Of a stretch of DNA of 64,000 nucleotides, positions 34,030 through 42,639 are shown piece by piece (position 1 is the stretch's first letter; every line of letters starts with the position of its first letter). The DNA is taken from the NCBI GenBank assembly GCA_902799905.1, contig CADCCB010000023.1, positions 20,705-84,704 of the forward strand, given 5' to 3'. Both the position numbers and the translations under genes were made by a program. The notes beneath the pieces are model-generated. The model ran no database searches. It saw only the letters and a list, made by a program, of their open reading frames with translations, and was not told where the DNA came from. The DNA comes from an uncultured Prevotellaceae bacterium (GTDB lineage Bacteria > Bacteroidota > Bacteroidia > Bacteroidales > Bacteroidaceae).

Positions 34030-35349
34030 GTCCTCGTAGACACCGTAGAAGAACATAAAGCCTGATACAAACAGGAAGTCCGGACTCAGGACGGCCTGTT
34101 GTATCTGTGCATAGTTGTCCTTGAGCCACATCTTGGCATTCAGATACTGGTCGTTGTCGGGGTACTGACTGATCAGGTCGTCTATCTCCGGCTCTAGGTA
34201 GGAGAAATAGGTATCGAAGAGCAGCCTGCGCTTCTTCACGTTCATGCCTGCCGTGGTCAGCAGCGTGTTCACCATCCTCACCTTGGTGGCTCCCGTCCGC
34301 TTCAGGTATGTATAGACGCTGCGCCCCATGTTCCTGTTGCCGGCATACTTGTCTGTCTTCAGCAGTTTCACCAGATGGGCAAACTTGTTCTGACTGTCGG
34401 GATAGCCTATCACCATGTTGTCGTCCAGTTCCCTCACGTAGATGATACCCCCGCTGTTCAGCCGTTCTACAATGGCCGAGAGACGGTCGAAGGGCTTGTC
34501 AGAGTCCTTGAGAATAAGTGTTAAATCCACCAGATCGAACCCGTCAAGCCCCTTACTGGCCAATATGCTGTCCATCTTATCGCAGAAGTCGGCATCCTCC
34601 ATATTGCCAGCATAAAAACAATTTTTCCCTTTGCCATAGGCAGTATTGGCTTCATCGGCGGTGGCCTGGTTGCACACGAATCCATAGACATGCTCTATCT
34701 GCGGGCAGGCCGCATATTTCTCCATGGCCGATGACACCTCGTAGACGGCGGGATTGAAGACGGTGAGCCCGCTCTTTCCGGTCAGCATCTCCTCAAAGAT
34801 CTTGCTCTCTATGTCCTTGCATATCTTGTAGTCCTTGATGATGCGCTCCTTCTCGGCATCCTTCATGCCCACGGTCTCATAGTAGGTGTTCGAGGTCTTC
34901 TTCTGCTTCGTCTCCACCAGCGGGTTGCCGTCCTTGTCCTTCAGGAACAGCAGCAGTTGGCTGTAAGCGGTGTTGAAGCCGTTGCTGATGTAGAAGTACC
35001 AGATGCCTTGGAAGTGCCTGATGCATTCCAGCGAAGAGGGTAGGGTGTCGGGGAAAGTAAAACCCTGCATAAACAGGAGTACGATGTTCTTGTTCAGTTC
35101 CAGTGCCTTCTCTATCTCCAGCCGCACCCAGTCGTCAGGCTTGTCACATCGGTCTAGGGCATGGGGCGAGAGCACGAGCACGAAATTGTCCGACCGTTCT
35201 ATGCGTTTGTATATCTGTGTGTCAAACCTGCCGGCCTTCATGCCTTCCAGGTCGAAGAACGTGGTATAACCATTGGCTGTCAGCCTCTCATAGAGGCGGC
35301 TGGAGAAGTCCAGTCCACCCTCGCGTCGATAACTGATAAATACGTCCAT
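34024..35349 (-). CDS. TIR domain fused to a degenerate methyltransferase-like domain
   Basis: 441 aa. TIR domain at 1-135: VFISYRREGG, TTFFDLEGM and WVRLEIEKAL, whose Glu78 fits the NADase catalytic glutamate. From about 190 to the end the protein lines up with the methyltransferase encoded next door: NPAVYEVSS against HPAVLDVGC, GFDLVDLTLIL against GFDVIHVASAL, SGGIIYVRELDD against PGGWLFIQDEDD, GNRNMGRSVYTYLKRTG against GDRAMGRKIPYMLQKSG. The glycine-rich SAM loop (GCADG) is replaced by SSAME, so SAM binding is doubtful. Probably a defence or signalling protein working with its neighbour. Confidence 0.85.
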   Translation of the reverse strand: MDVFISYRREGGLDFSSRLYERLTANGYTTFFDLEGMKAGRFDTQIYKRIERSDNFVLVLSPHALDRCDKPDDWVRLEIEKALELNKNIVLLFMQGFTFPDTLPSSLECIRHFQGIWYFYISNGFNTAYSQLLLFLKDKDGNPLVETKQKKTSNTYYETVGMKDAEKERIIKDYKICKDIESKIFEEMLTGKSGLTVFNPAVYEVSSAMEKYAACPQIEHVYGFVCNQATADEANTAYGKGKNCFYAGNMEDADFCDKMDSILASKGLDGFDLVDLTLILKDSDKPFDRLSAIVERLNSGGIIYVRELDDNMVIGYPDSQNKFAHLVKLLKTDKYAGNRNMGRSVYTYLKRTGATKVRMVNTLLTTAGMNVKKRRLLFDTYFSYLEPEIDDLISQYPDNDQYLNAKMWLKDNYAQIQQAVLSPDFLFVSGFMFFYGVYEDA

Positions 35350-35373
35350 TGTCTCTCTTGTCTTAGGTTTTTC

Positions 35374-36225
35374 TTACTTTTTTCTTGCCGTCATATACAG
35401 GAAGCCTATCATGGCGAAAAACTCCCCCCGCCTGTAAGCCTCTCTCAACGCCGCATGCCGCTCCCTGTAGGCGAGGAAGCGCCTGTAGGCCTCCTCGTTG
35501 TCATAGAACGACGAATCGTCGGCTGCCCAGAGGTCGCTGTTGAAGTAGAGGTCCCATAGCGTCTCTTTCATTTCTCCGTTGAAATCGGTGGAATTGATAG
35601 TTGTCGAGAGCACCCTGATGTCCTCATAGCCGCTCTTCTGCAGCATATAGGGTATCTTGCGTCCCATCGCCCTGTCGCCCGATTCCAGCGAGTGGTCCCA
35701 CGCATAGAAGCAGTCGTCGAAACTGTCGTCGTGTGGATAGACCATATTGAAGCCGTCGTCCTCGTCCTGTATAAACAGCCAGCCGCCTGGCACCAACAGC
35801 CCGTACAGCCTGTCCAGCACCCGCTGCACATCCTGCATGTGCAACAGGGCTGAGGCTACGTGTATCACGTCGAAGCCCGTCCTGTTCCTACTGTCCAGCA
35901 CCCGTCTCAAATCCTCCACGACGGCGTCCGTCTCTACGTCAAGACAGAGGAAGGCCTTCCGCTCGTCGGCAAGCCGTTCGTTGGCAGCGGCTATCTTCTG
36001 CGGGTTCTTGTCGATGCCCAGCAGGAAGGCGTAGTCCCTCCCGCCAAGTCGCTCCACGATGCTCTTCCCGTCGGCACAGCCCACATCCAGCACGGCCGGA
36101 TGCACGCAGGCGGCAAACACCTCGTCGAGATAGGGGGCTGCCACTCTGTTGAGATATTCGTTCTGGCGGCCTATCCTGACTATCTCGCTGTCCTCATTGC
36201 CAGTATATACACTCTGTGATTCCAT
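35374..36225 (-). CDS. Class I SAM-dependent methyltransferase
   Basis: 283 aa. Intact motif I VLDVGCADGKS (about 50-60), acidic motif II region LLGIDKNPQK, motif III CLDVETDAV and post-motif strand GGWLFIQDEDD. The C-terminal 70 residues (ETLWDLYFNSDLWAADDSSF to FLYMTARKK) match the C-terminus of the TIR fusion downstream, so the two are paralogues. The pair is 24 bp apart and co-transcribed, upstream gene being this one. Substrate unknown. Confidence 0.88.
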   Translation of the reverse strand: MESQSVYTGNEDSEIVRIGRQNEYLNRVAAPYLDEVFAACVHPAVLDVGCADGKSIVERLGGRDYAFLLGIDKNPQKIAAANERLADERKAFLCLDVETDAVVEDLRRVLDSRNRTGFDVIHVASALLHMQDVQRVLDRLYGLLVPGGWLFIQDEDDGFNMVYPHDDSFDDCFYAWDHSLESGDRAMGRKIPYMLQKSGYEDIRVLSTTINSTDFNGEMKETLWDLYFNSDLWAADDSSFYDNEEAYRRFLAYRERHAALREAYRRGEFFAMIGFLYMTARKK

Positions 36226-36240
36226 TCCTTATTTAAGTTT

Positions 36241-36342
36241 TTGCAAGTTTCATCTACGCTTCGGCAGCCTGTAAATAGTAAAATTGCCAAATCGTAAATA
36301 AATCGTACATCGTAAATAGTTAAATCGTAAATACATAGAACA
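36241..36342. repeat. Intergenic CGTAAAT-rich repeat, copy A
   Basis: CGCTTCGGCAGCCTGTAAAT followed by AGTAAAATTGCCAAATCGTA and further ATCGTAAATA units. It matches the reverse complement of 49848-49936 over about 75 bp. Fills the entire gap between the methyltransferase and membrane TIR genes. Confidence 0.85.
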
Positions 36343-37473
36343 TTATCGCGTCAGGATGACGTCATCCTCTCCGCAGGGCATGTAGAGGGAGTCGGTCTCC
36401 AGCGGCACGTCGGCAGTCACGCGGTAGGCCGTCTGCTGTTCCTGCAAAGGTATTTGTAGTCGCACCTGGCCAGTCTCATCAGACATGACCTCATGTCCGT
36501 CCACAGTGACTACCACTCCGGCGACGGCCTTCTCTTCCATAGGGTTCCACAAGCGGAAAGCAACCTGACCATACACAGTCTCATCACGCTGGATACCAAT
36601 GCAGACAGTCTTCGACAGCCGCAACAGGGTATCCACTGGCTGGAAATCGCGACACGCTACACGCACGCGTACCTCCTTATTCATGAATCGGTGCGGTATG
36701 TTGGTCATGACGATGTTCCCGTCCAGCGTGCGTATCGTGTCCGTCTTCGTCTCGTTGTCAAGTGTCAGCATGACTACGGCATCTTTCAATGGCGGTAGCG
36801 TCTCACGGTGCACGGAAGTCTCCTGCAGGCTGACCTCGGCATCGAAGGGTTGGTTGGTCAGCCAGACGCCAGCCAGTGCTGCTATCACCACCACGATGCC
36901 TACAGCCCACGTCACCGCCTTTCTTACCAGCAGACGCCTGTGGCGCTGCCAGATGGTGTCGAACTCCACACCCAGCAGTTTCGACACCAATTGCACATAG
37001 GCCCTCTCCTTGTTCAGCCAGGGCCAGCGATACACGCGCTCGTGGATGTTGGCCCCCAGTATCTCTGGCAGTCCCAGCCGCTCCACCACGGGGTTGAAGC
37101 ACTCCGTCTCCTCACTGCCGCTATGTGGCTGACCATCGACGATGAAGAAGTGTATCTGCTTGGTTCGTCCCAACTGGTGGAAGAACTCTATCTCCTTGCC
37201 CACCCATTCTGACCGTGCGGAGTTGGGCGAGCAGATCACGATCAGGTTGCGCGAGGCCTTAAGGCGCTCCTGCAGTTCCTCGTTCAGTCCTCCCGGCTGG
37301 ATGTCGGAAGGTGCGAAAAACACCGGTTTCATCGGTCTGCGCTCCCATCCGTGCTCGCTGCAAAGTGTTGCTGGCATCCGATAGTGCTCCAGTTTCCGCT
37401 GCATCTGCCGTCCCCAGGCCGTGTCCTTGGAACTGTAACTGATAAAGGCAAAATACTTCATCTTTTCTTCCAT
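36343..37473 (-). CDS. Membrane-anchored TIR-domain protein
   Basis: 376 aa. N-terminal TIR domain (about 5-150): FAFISYSSKDTAW, FFAPSDIQPG, RNLIVICSPNSARSEWVGKE with Glu94 in the WxxxE position. One transmembrane helix at about 187-206 (AVTWAVGIVVVIAALAGVWL). The outer part (about 210-376) has two beta-sandwich-like stretches, the second resembling a carboxypeptidase-regulatory fold (AVAGVVVTVDGHEVMSDETG). Own promoter 31 bp upstream. It could sense envelope disturbance and signal through the TIR domain; that is inference. Confidence 0.87.
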   Translation of the reverse strand: MEEKMKYFAFISYSSKDTAWGRQMQRKLEHYRMPATLCSEHGWERRPMKPVFFAPSDIQPGGLNEELQERLKASRNLIVICSPNSARSEWVGKEIEFFHQLGRTKQIHFFIVDGQPHSGSEETECFNPVVERLGLPEILGANIHERVYRWPWLNKERAYVQLVSKLLGVEFDTIWQRHRRLLVRKAVTWAVGIVVVIAALAGVWLTNQPFDAEVSLQETSVHRETLPPLKDAVVMLTLDNETKTDTIRTLDGNIVMTNIPHRFMNKEVRVRVACRDFQPVDTLLRLSKTVCIGIQRDETVYGQVAFRLWNPMEEKAVAGVVVTVDGHEVMSDETGQVRLQIPLQEQQTAYRVTADVPLETDSLYMPCGEDDVILTR

Positions 37474-37503
37474 ATTGAGTCTGCTGTCTTTTTATTTCGG
37501 CTA

Positions 37504-37511
37504 CAAATATA
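37504..37511 (-). promoter_or_regulatory. Promoter TATATTTG for the membrane TIR gene
   Basis: TAnnTTTG box read leftward, 31 bp before the start codon. Confidence 0.68.
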
Positions 37512-37544
37512 CAAAAACTTTGCCTACTATTTCTTGTTTTCCAT

Positions 37545-37654
37545 AATTATTTTGGTATTCTGGTTAATTTATGCTACCTTTGCTTCCGATTTCCCGATTC
37601 AGCAGCGTCCCAACGAGGAGGGCGACAGGCGAGACAACCTCAAAAATGCATGTA
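37545..37654 (+). other. Orphan copy of the promoter region found at 42575-42640
   Basis: TTTGGTATTC, ATGCTACCTTTGCKTCCG and TTTCCCGATTCA occur here and, in the same order, before the TPR-AraC gene at 42640. No gene follows here; it runs into the 3' end of rloB on the other strand. Suggests a duplication or rearrangement brackets the defence island. Confidence 0.65.
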
Positions 37655-38281
37655 TTATAGGTATTTGTTTAGTTCCGTCACCAGTTTATGGACAGTCGTC
37701 GACGATTCTTCTTCGGCAGGATTGCCGTGAGCAATTGCTGCCAGTACTGTCTCTGAGTTTTTGATGGCCTGCTCCTGACGAGTCAAAAGCAAGTTGTACA
37801 TCATGGCGCCGGTACCCTCAGTTTTGCTGTAGGGCATACCGATGAGTTTCTCCAGCATATCCTTGTACTGATTTCTATGGATAGGCCCTTGGTATAGGTT
37901 GAAGTGTAACAGAAACCAATATTCGAAGGCCTGATTGCTATAGGCTACACGGAATCCGTTTTTCTCAGCATACTGTATTGCTTGATTAAAGTCCTTGGCT
38001 GGGAAATCATCCTTGTCGAACACTACCCAACACTGGTCGTAAAATCGCTTCTTGGCTTTATCTGCTTCGCGGATGCTGATGGCTTTGTTGACAAGCGTCA
38101 TCGTATTCATTGCCTCACCTACGGCCTTAACGGTGGCTGCAGTCATGCGGAATGCCTTGAAGTAGTCAGGTTCTGTCTTTTCTCCCTCACAGACAATGAG
38201 GAACGATTGTTTCACCTCCCTAACGCCTTGACGACGCGAGAGATTGGCGGTTCTATGGTCTTTCTTCGGTCTCTTTGCCAT
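37655..38281 (-). CDS. RloB-family TOPRIM-like protein (AbiL component)
   Basis: 208 aa. SFLIVCEGEKTEPDYFKAF carries the TOPRIM-type catalytic glutamate and WVVFDKDDFPA the acidic DxD-like motif; AYSNQAFEYWFLLHF and the C-terminal helix are typical of RloB. RloB proteins are paired with RloA-type ATPases and are thought to be nucleases of abortive-infection systems (AbiL, AbiLi/AbiLii). The start codon is 1 bp past the RloA stop, so the two are coupled. Confidence 0.9.
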   Translation of the reverse strand: MAKRPKKDHRTANLSRRQGVREVKQSFLIVCEGEKTEPDYFKAFRMTAATVKAVGEAMNTMTLVNKAISIREADKAKKRFYDQCWVVFDKDDFPAKDFNQAIQYAEKNGFRVAYSNQAFEYWFLLHFNLYQGPIHRNQYKDMLEKLIGMPYSKTEGTGAMMYNLLLTRQEQAIKNSETVLAAIAHGNPAEEESSTTVHKLVTELNKYL

Positions 38282-38282
38282 A

Positions 38283-39497
38283 TTACTTTACGGAATTAAA
38301 GACATTTTCCATATCGCCAATAAGAGGGGTGGCGCCGTATTTGCCCTGCAGATAGTCCTTCTCGAAGGGTGAACTGCTACGCACTTTATATTCTGCCAAC
38401 GAATAGAGTTCGGTGGCTCCAAAATTGTTCTTCTGTGTGAACCACACCTGATCCCTACGGAACAATCCGGCACTCAGCAGGAAGGTGTCGTGGGCAGTAA
38501 ATAGCAGTTGCGCCCCCTTGGGGTTGGTACTGGGGTCGTTGAACAACGCAACAATCCTCCTGACGAGCAACGGGTGCAGTTTAGAGTCGAGTTCATCAAT
38601 GACCACGCGCTTACCGTTATCCAAAGCATCAATGATGGGATAAGCCAGCGAGAAATACTTGATGGTACCTTCGCTTTCATTGCGGTTGAAGGCAAAGGAA
38701 ACGTTATTCATCTCGCGCCCCTCGTCGTCGTACTGGCGATGCTGGCTCACCAGTCGGTTGTCCGTCTTGACAATGCTCTCGATTCCAAGGTCTGCATATC
38801 GCGCAAAATCAGTGATGCGTTGTCTCATGACCTCATCGTCCAAATACTTGATGGCATTCTGCCAAAGCAATTCATCCTCTGAGCAGAACAGTACTTGTGT
38901 ATTACTCAGCCATTGGAGGATACTCACGGCTGTTGTTTCGTTGAATTGTGCTGCGGTGGAAAGCAACAGGGCATTGTTGCGCACCATCTTCTTGTTGACC
39001 AGTTCTTGCAGCAACGAACTCTTGGGGTGAACCGATGTGTTATCAGCTTCGCGATAGAACAACTCTACCTCCTTGGCGCGTTTCTTGCATGCACGCTTGT
39101 AGAGCCATTCCACCTCAACAGCATTGCTACTCACCTCAAATCCATAGCGGTAGATAAACTCCCCATCGGTAAAAGTCGCCTCCATGGTGGCAGGCTCGCT
39201 GACAGTAGTGGCATTCAGACGGAATGTCTCAACATCAATGGTCTCGCCCGCCTGACTGTTTTTGAACGAATCGGTGATGAACTGCTTGTAGAATGCAAAC
39301 GCCTTCAGTACATTCGACTTCCCCGAAGCATTAGCACCATAGATGACGGCACTTCGCAAGAGCGAGATGCCGGTATCGCCAACATCGAAAAGTTTGTTCG
39401 GCTCAGAGGTACTCTCTTTGAGCGAAGTGGCAACAAAGGACAGTTTCAACTCATCCTTTATCGACAGGTAATTGGTTGCACAAAATTCAAGAATCAT
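38283..39497 (-). CDS. RloA-family AAA ATPase (AbiL component)
   Basis: 404 aa from MILEFCATNYLSIKDELKLS, the usual start of AAA_15/21 ABC-like ATPases. Walker A is GANASGKSNVLKAF (about 52-65), followed by a long helical insertion. Signature/Walker B region SEGTIKYFSLAYPIIDALDN and VVIDELDSKLHPLLV, then LLFTAHDTFLL (H-loop). First gene of the rloA-rloB unit. A longer upstream frame is ignored since a TATTTTTG promoter lies in it. Confidence 0.9.
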   Translation of the reverse strand: MILEFCATNYLSIKDELKLSFVATSLKESTSEPNKLFDVGDTGISLLRSAVIYGANASGKSNVLKAFAFYKQFITDSFKNSQAGETIDVETFRLNATTVSEPATMEATFTDGEFIYRYGFEVSSNAVEVEWLYKRACKKRAKEVELFYREADNTSVHPKSSLLQELVNKKMVRNNALLLSTAAQFNETTAVSILQWLSNTQVLFCSEDELLWQNAIKYLDDEVMRQRITDFARYADLGIESIVKTDNRLVSQHRQYDDEGREMNNVSFAFNRNESEGTIKYFSLAYPIIDALDNGKRVVIDELDSKLHPLLVRRIVALFNDPSTNPKGAQLLFTAHDTFLLSAGLFRRDQVWFTQKNNFGATELYSLAEYKVRSSSPFEKDYLQGKYGATPLIGDMENVFNSVK

Positions 39498-39528
39498 ACT
39501 TTTAACTCCAATATTTGTGAATTTTCTG

Positions 39529-39536
39529 CAAAAATA
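39529..39536 (-). promoter_or_regulatory. Promoter TATTTTTG for rloAB
   Basis: TAnnTTTG box read leftward, 32 bp before the rloA start. Confidence 0.6.
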
Positions 39537-39663
39537 CAACTTTTCTTTCAAAAACAAGCAAGAAAACAAGAAATAATTGTTTTAACAACCTTAATTCTGC
39601 TTGATTCTGACAAAAAGACACAAAAAGGAGGTAAAAGAAACCCACAGAATTTCGGCGAACAGC

Positions 39664-39782
39664 GAGTGCAGACCGGTGTATTCTCTGTCAGTTCAACCAA
39701 GCAGGTGGTGTTCTCGCAGGGCAACTTGCAGGCTACCTACAACGGCAGCGCATGGTCATGGGCCTTCCTGTTCCTCCCTTGT
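39664..39782 (+). pseudogene. Fragment of a secreted Prevotella paralogous-domain protein
   Basis: Encodes TGVFSVSSTKQVVFSQGNLQ followed by ATYNGSAWSWAF, a common domain opening in large Prevotella secreted proteins, cut off where the repeat at 39768 begins. No start or downstream body. Confidence 0.65.
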
Positions 39783-40007
39783 AGAAGAGGAAGAAGGTAG
39801 ACTAGGGGGTGTCTACACAAAATGCTTCTTTGCTTTGGGAGTGTTGAAACCAGGAATATGCCTGGTAAAGGTTGCCCCCCTCTGATGCCTTCCCTCTTAG
39901 ACATTAACCCCCTTATAGGGGGTATATGTCATAGAGGGAGCATCACTCCCCCCAAAGGCTAGGGAAAGGAAGCATCGGAACGACCGTAAACTGCCGTCCC
40001 CACCGGC
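39768..40007. repeat. Composite intergenic repeat, copy A
   Basis: Two blocks: 39768-39853 (CTCCCTTGTAGAAGAGGAAG to GGGAGTGTTGAAACCAGGA) recurs at 42482-42569; 39850-40005 (GGAATATGCCTGGTAAAGGT to GAACGACCGTAAACTGCCG) recurs at 41879-42055. The second contains the palindrome ACCCCCTTATAGGGGGT. Both copies are over 90 percent identical by eye. Confidence 0.85.
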
Positions 40008-40151
40008 GCCATCAACGGCCTGTTCGCCATCAGCAATGACGGTGGAGTAACCACCAGCCAGGTGTTCTTCTCCAAGGGTAACCTGCAGGCTACGTACAAC
40101 GGCTCTAAATGGTCTTGGGCATTTGTGCGCCTGGTTCGCGCCGTGGAGTAG
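39998..40151 (+). pseudogene. Second fragment of the same secreted-protein domain
   Basis: Reads GAINGLFAISNDGGVTTSQV then FFSKGNLQATYNGSKWSWAF and stops. It repeats the motif of the fragment at 39664 and resumes immediately after the composite repeat, as if the repeat landed in or recombined between domain copies. Confidence 0.6.
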
Positions 40152-40289
40152 ATAAACTGTCTTGACACAAAGGGATCTCTTTGTGATGTTATAACCTGCC
40201 ATTATTTCGCGATAATGGCAGGTTATTTAGTCTAAAGAGCTCAGGAATGTGTCAGGTGCCTAGTACATGACACAAAAGCATACTCGTGC

Positions 40290-41663
40290 TTAGAGTGACG
40301 AAGGGACATTGACATGCGCTTCAAGATTGCTCAGCGCATAAAGTGGAATGATATCCACATGTCGCTGCTCTAACTCGTCTTCCAGATCATAGTGGTCAAA
40401 TTGGCCAAAGTTCTCCAGTGAGGTTCTGATAGCTTCATGCAGCTTTCGCTTTCTCATAAATATCCAGAGACTCTGCATGCTGCCCTGCGTGTTGGCTTTC
40501 ACTTCGACGGGCAGTATAATCCCATTTCTTACTCTAAGATAGTCCACTTCTGCGTTGCTTCCCTTGGCTGTATTCTGCCAATAGTGCATTTCTGGCTTCA
40601 GGAAACAGTCACGGTACTTTTTCATCTCCAGTCCCGCAAACATCTCCGATGTTCCGCCCTTGTTCACCAAATCCACATCCGATGCCGTCAGGATGTCAGC
40701 TGAAGGGATGTCAAGCATCGTCAGCATCACACCTAAGTCGAAGAATAGGTACTTCACATAGCTGTTGCTCTCCTCTGCACCAAGAGGCACGCCTGTGCCA
40801 TCTGTATGTTTTACAGGAGTTATCAGTCCTGCTAGTGTCAGCAAGTGTAATGCCTCTCTCACAACAGAAGAGTGAACATCCCTTGCGGCTTCAGCATAGA
40901 CGAACTTATTGCCAACTTGAAGAGCTACCGAACGTAGCACCTGGCGAAGCAGTACTGGTGAGACACGCTTCTTATATTTGTTGAAATCATCCTCGTAGGT
41001 CTGAATGATATCCGTGTGAACATGCGACACCTCAATGTAGCTGTGCGTCGCTATCCACTCTGTCACAGCAGCGGGCATACCGCCTACCAGATAAAAAGTA
41101 CGTATTTGGTCTGTCAGGTCTTTGTGTGCCTTAACTGGTAGTGGTTCTTCGTTGGTGGCTCTCTTCTTGTAGCTGACGGTCAGGTCGAGGCCTTGTGCCA
41201 TTAGGAATTCATCGAACGAGAAGGGGTACATATAGAGCGAACGTATTCTGCCTACACCAAAAGATGGCAGCTCTTCGAGTGCAAACTCCAGTAGAGAACC
41301 AGCTGCGATGACGTGTAGCTCTGGATAGTCTTCTTTGAAATATCTCAGCGACATGATGGCTTCTTTCGATACCTGTATTTCATCGATAAACAGTAGTGTC
41401 TCGCCTGGCACGATTGGAATACCCAATGTACCACTCAACTTTTCGCACGTCCTTTTCACGTCAATGTTCTCTGGAAACATTTGAATCAGGTCAGGTTGCT
41501 TTTCCAGATTAATCTCCACGAAATATTGAAACTGTTTGCCCAGTTCTCTGACAGCAGTTGACTTCCCCACCTGTCGTGCACCACGAATCAGAAGCGGTTT
41601 ACGGCGTGGATCATCTTTCCACTTGAGCAACTGCTCATCGATAAGTCTCTTGTAGTATGCCAT
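40290..41663 (-). CDS. AAA_14/DUF4143 family ATPase
   Basis: 457 aa. Walker A GARQVGKSTAVREL (about 27-40), Walker B TLLFIDEIQVS, sensor LHVIAAGSLLEFAL; the middle has SLYMYPFSFDEFLMAQGL and the C-terminal DUF4143 region contains a PD-(D/E)XK-like stretch (NAEVDYLRVRNGIILPVEVK). Such proteins are frequent in Bacteroidota accessory regions; their role, possibly toxin-like or defence related, is not settled. Alone between two decayed repeat regions, with its own promoter. Confidence 0.9.
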   Translation of the reverse strand: MAYYKRLIDEQLLKWKDDPRRKPLLIRGARQVGKSTAVRELGKQFQYFVEINLEKQPDLIQMFPENIDVKRTCEKLSGTLGIPIVPGETLLFIDEIQVSKEAIMSLRYFKEDYPELHVIAAGSLLEFALEELPSFGVGRIRSLYMYPFSFDEFLMAQGLDLTVSYKKRATNEEPLPVKAHKDLTDQIRTFYLVGGMPAAVTEWIATHSYIEVSHVHTDIIQTYEDDFNKYKKRVSPVLLRQVLRSVALQVGNKFVYAEAARDVHSSVVREALHLLTLAGLITPVKHTDGTGVPLGAEESNSYVKYLFFDLGVMLTMLDIPSADILTASDVDLVNKGGTSEMFAGLEMKKYRDCFLKPEMHYWQNTAKGSNAEVDYLRVRNGIILPVEVKANTQGSMQSLWIFMRKRKLHEAIRTSLENFGQFDHYDLEDELEQRHVDIIPLYALSNLEAHVNVPSSL

Positions 41664-41693
41664 ATTCTTAATTTTTCGCGCTGTTTACAGCGG

Positions 41694-41701
41694 CAAAGAT
41701 A
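41694..41701 (-). promoter_or_regulatory. Promoter TATCTTTG for the AAA_14 gene
   Basis: TAnnTTTG box read leftward, 31 bp upstream of the start, with TTTTGGA about 12-20 bp further upstream. Confidence 0.68.
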
Positions 41702-41711
41702 CAAAATAAAT

Positions 41712-41810
41712 CCAAAAGTAAGGGCAAAAAAACGTAAAAATCATCTAAAATACTACCCAAAACCAAAAGTAGGGGCAAAAATTAGTAGTTTTTTACCAAA
41801 AGTAGGGGCG
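41712..41810. repeat. Three direct repeats CCAAAAGTARGGGCAAAAA upstream of the AAA_14 gene
   Basis: Copies at 41712-41730, 41763-41781 and 41796-41810 (last one truncated). Each reads TTTTTGCCCCTACTTTTGG on the gene strand and contains a TACTTTTG box, so they could be operators or duplicated promoter pieces. Confidence 0.75.
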
Positions 41811-42604
41811 ATTGATAGAGGTGCCAGACAGCAACGCACACCTCAAAGAGTTCATCGACGAGAACATGGGGTTACGCCGGAATACGCCTGGTAAAGGTTG
41901 CCCCCCTCTGATGCCTTCCCTCTTAGACATTAACCCCCTTATAGGGGGTATATGTCATAGAGGGAGCATCACTCCCCCCAAAGGTTTACGCTCGAAAGTG
42001 CCGTAGTTTACTAGGGAAAGGAAGCATCGGAACGACCGTAAACTGCCGTCGGAACGGGTCGTAGATGACGTTAGGACGACCCGTAGATGACGTCGGAACG
42101 AGGCGAAAAACACTATCTCTTATTATCTCTCCTTATCTCTCCTTATCTCTCGTAACTCGTCATGAATCCTTTGAAAAGTTGTAGATTTGCAAGTAATAAA
42201 GGGAAGAGTGAATAGTGAAGAGTGAATAATTTCTTTCAGTCGCTCCGCTTGGTGAAAGCGAGCAAGCTCGAGCGGCTGCCGCCAGCAAGCTCGAGCGGCT
42301 GCCGCCCTTGAGAGCATACTGGCGATGGCGGCAGGGACGTTGTCAAGCGATCTTTGAAATATTGTCACAGTAACAGAGGAACAGATGTAACAGATGTTTT
42401 TAGGAAAAACTCCCCCGCGTACCGCGCGCACACGGTACGCGCGAGACTACTTTTTGTTTTTATCTGTTACATCTGTTACCTGTTCCTCCCTTGTGGAAGA
42501 GGAAGAAGGTAGACTAGGGGGTGTCTACACAGAATGCTTCTTTGCTTTGGGAGTGTTGAAAGCAGGAATTCTATAATTTATTTGGTATTCTCATCAAATT
42601 ATGC
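41811..42604. other. Repeat-dense non-coding region
   Basis: No gene. Contains repeat copy B of the composite element (41879-42055), a run of imperfect CGGAACGRSCCGTAGATGACGT units (42045-42105), the word TTATCTCTCC repeated (42115-42150), AGAGTGAATAGTGAAGAGTG (42204-42226, the same word as the insert in pyrG), two tandem copies of AGCAAGCTCGAGCGGCTGCC (42262-42305), a GTACGCGCGxxxx palindrome near 42415-42445, and the second copy of the other composite block (42482-42569). Confidence 0.8.
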
Positions 42605-42612
42605 TACCTTTG
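42605..42612 (+). promoter_or_regulatory. Promoter TACCTTTG for the first TPR-AraC gene
   Basis: TAnnTTTG box with TTTGGTATTC about 20 bp upstream. It rules out the ATG at 42601 as start. Confidence 0.7.
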
Positions 42613-42639
42613 CGTCCGGTTTCCCGATTCAATAGCGTT

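Noticed and set aside
37655-39497. PARIS (AriA/AriB) defence system
   Set aside because: An ATPase plus TOPRIM-like pair fits superficially, but the small protein has the RloB layout (VCEGEKTEPDYF start, about 200 aa), so RloA/RloB (AbiL-like) is the better call.
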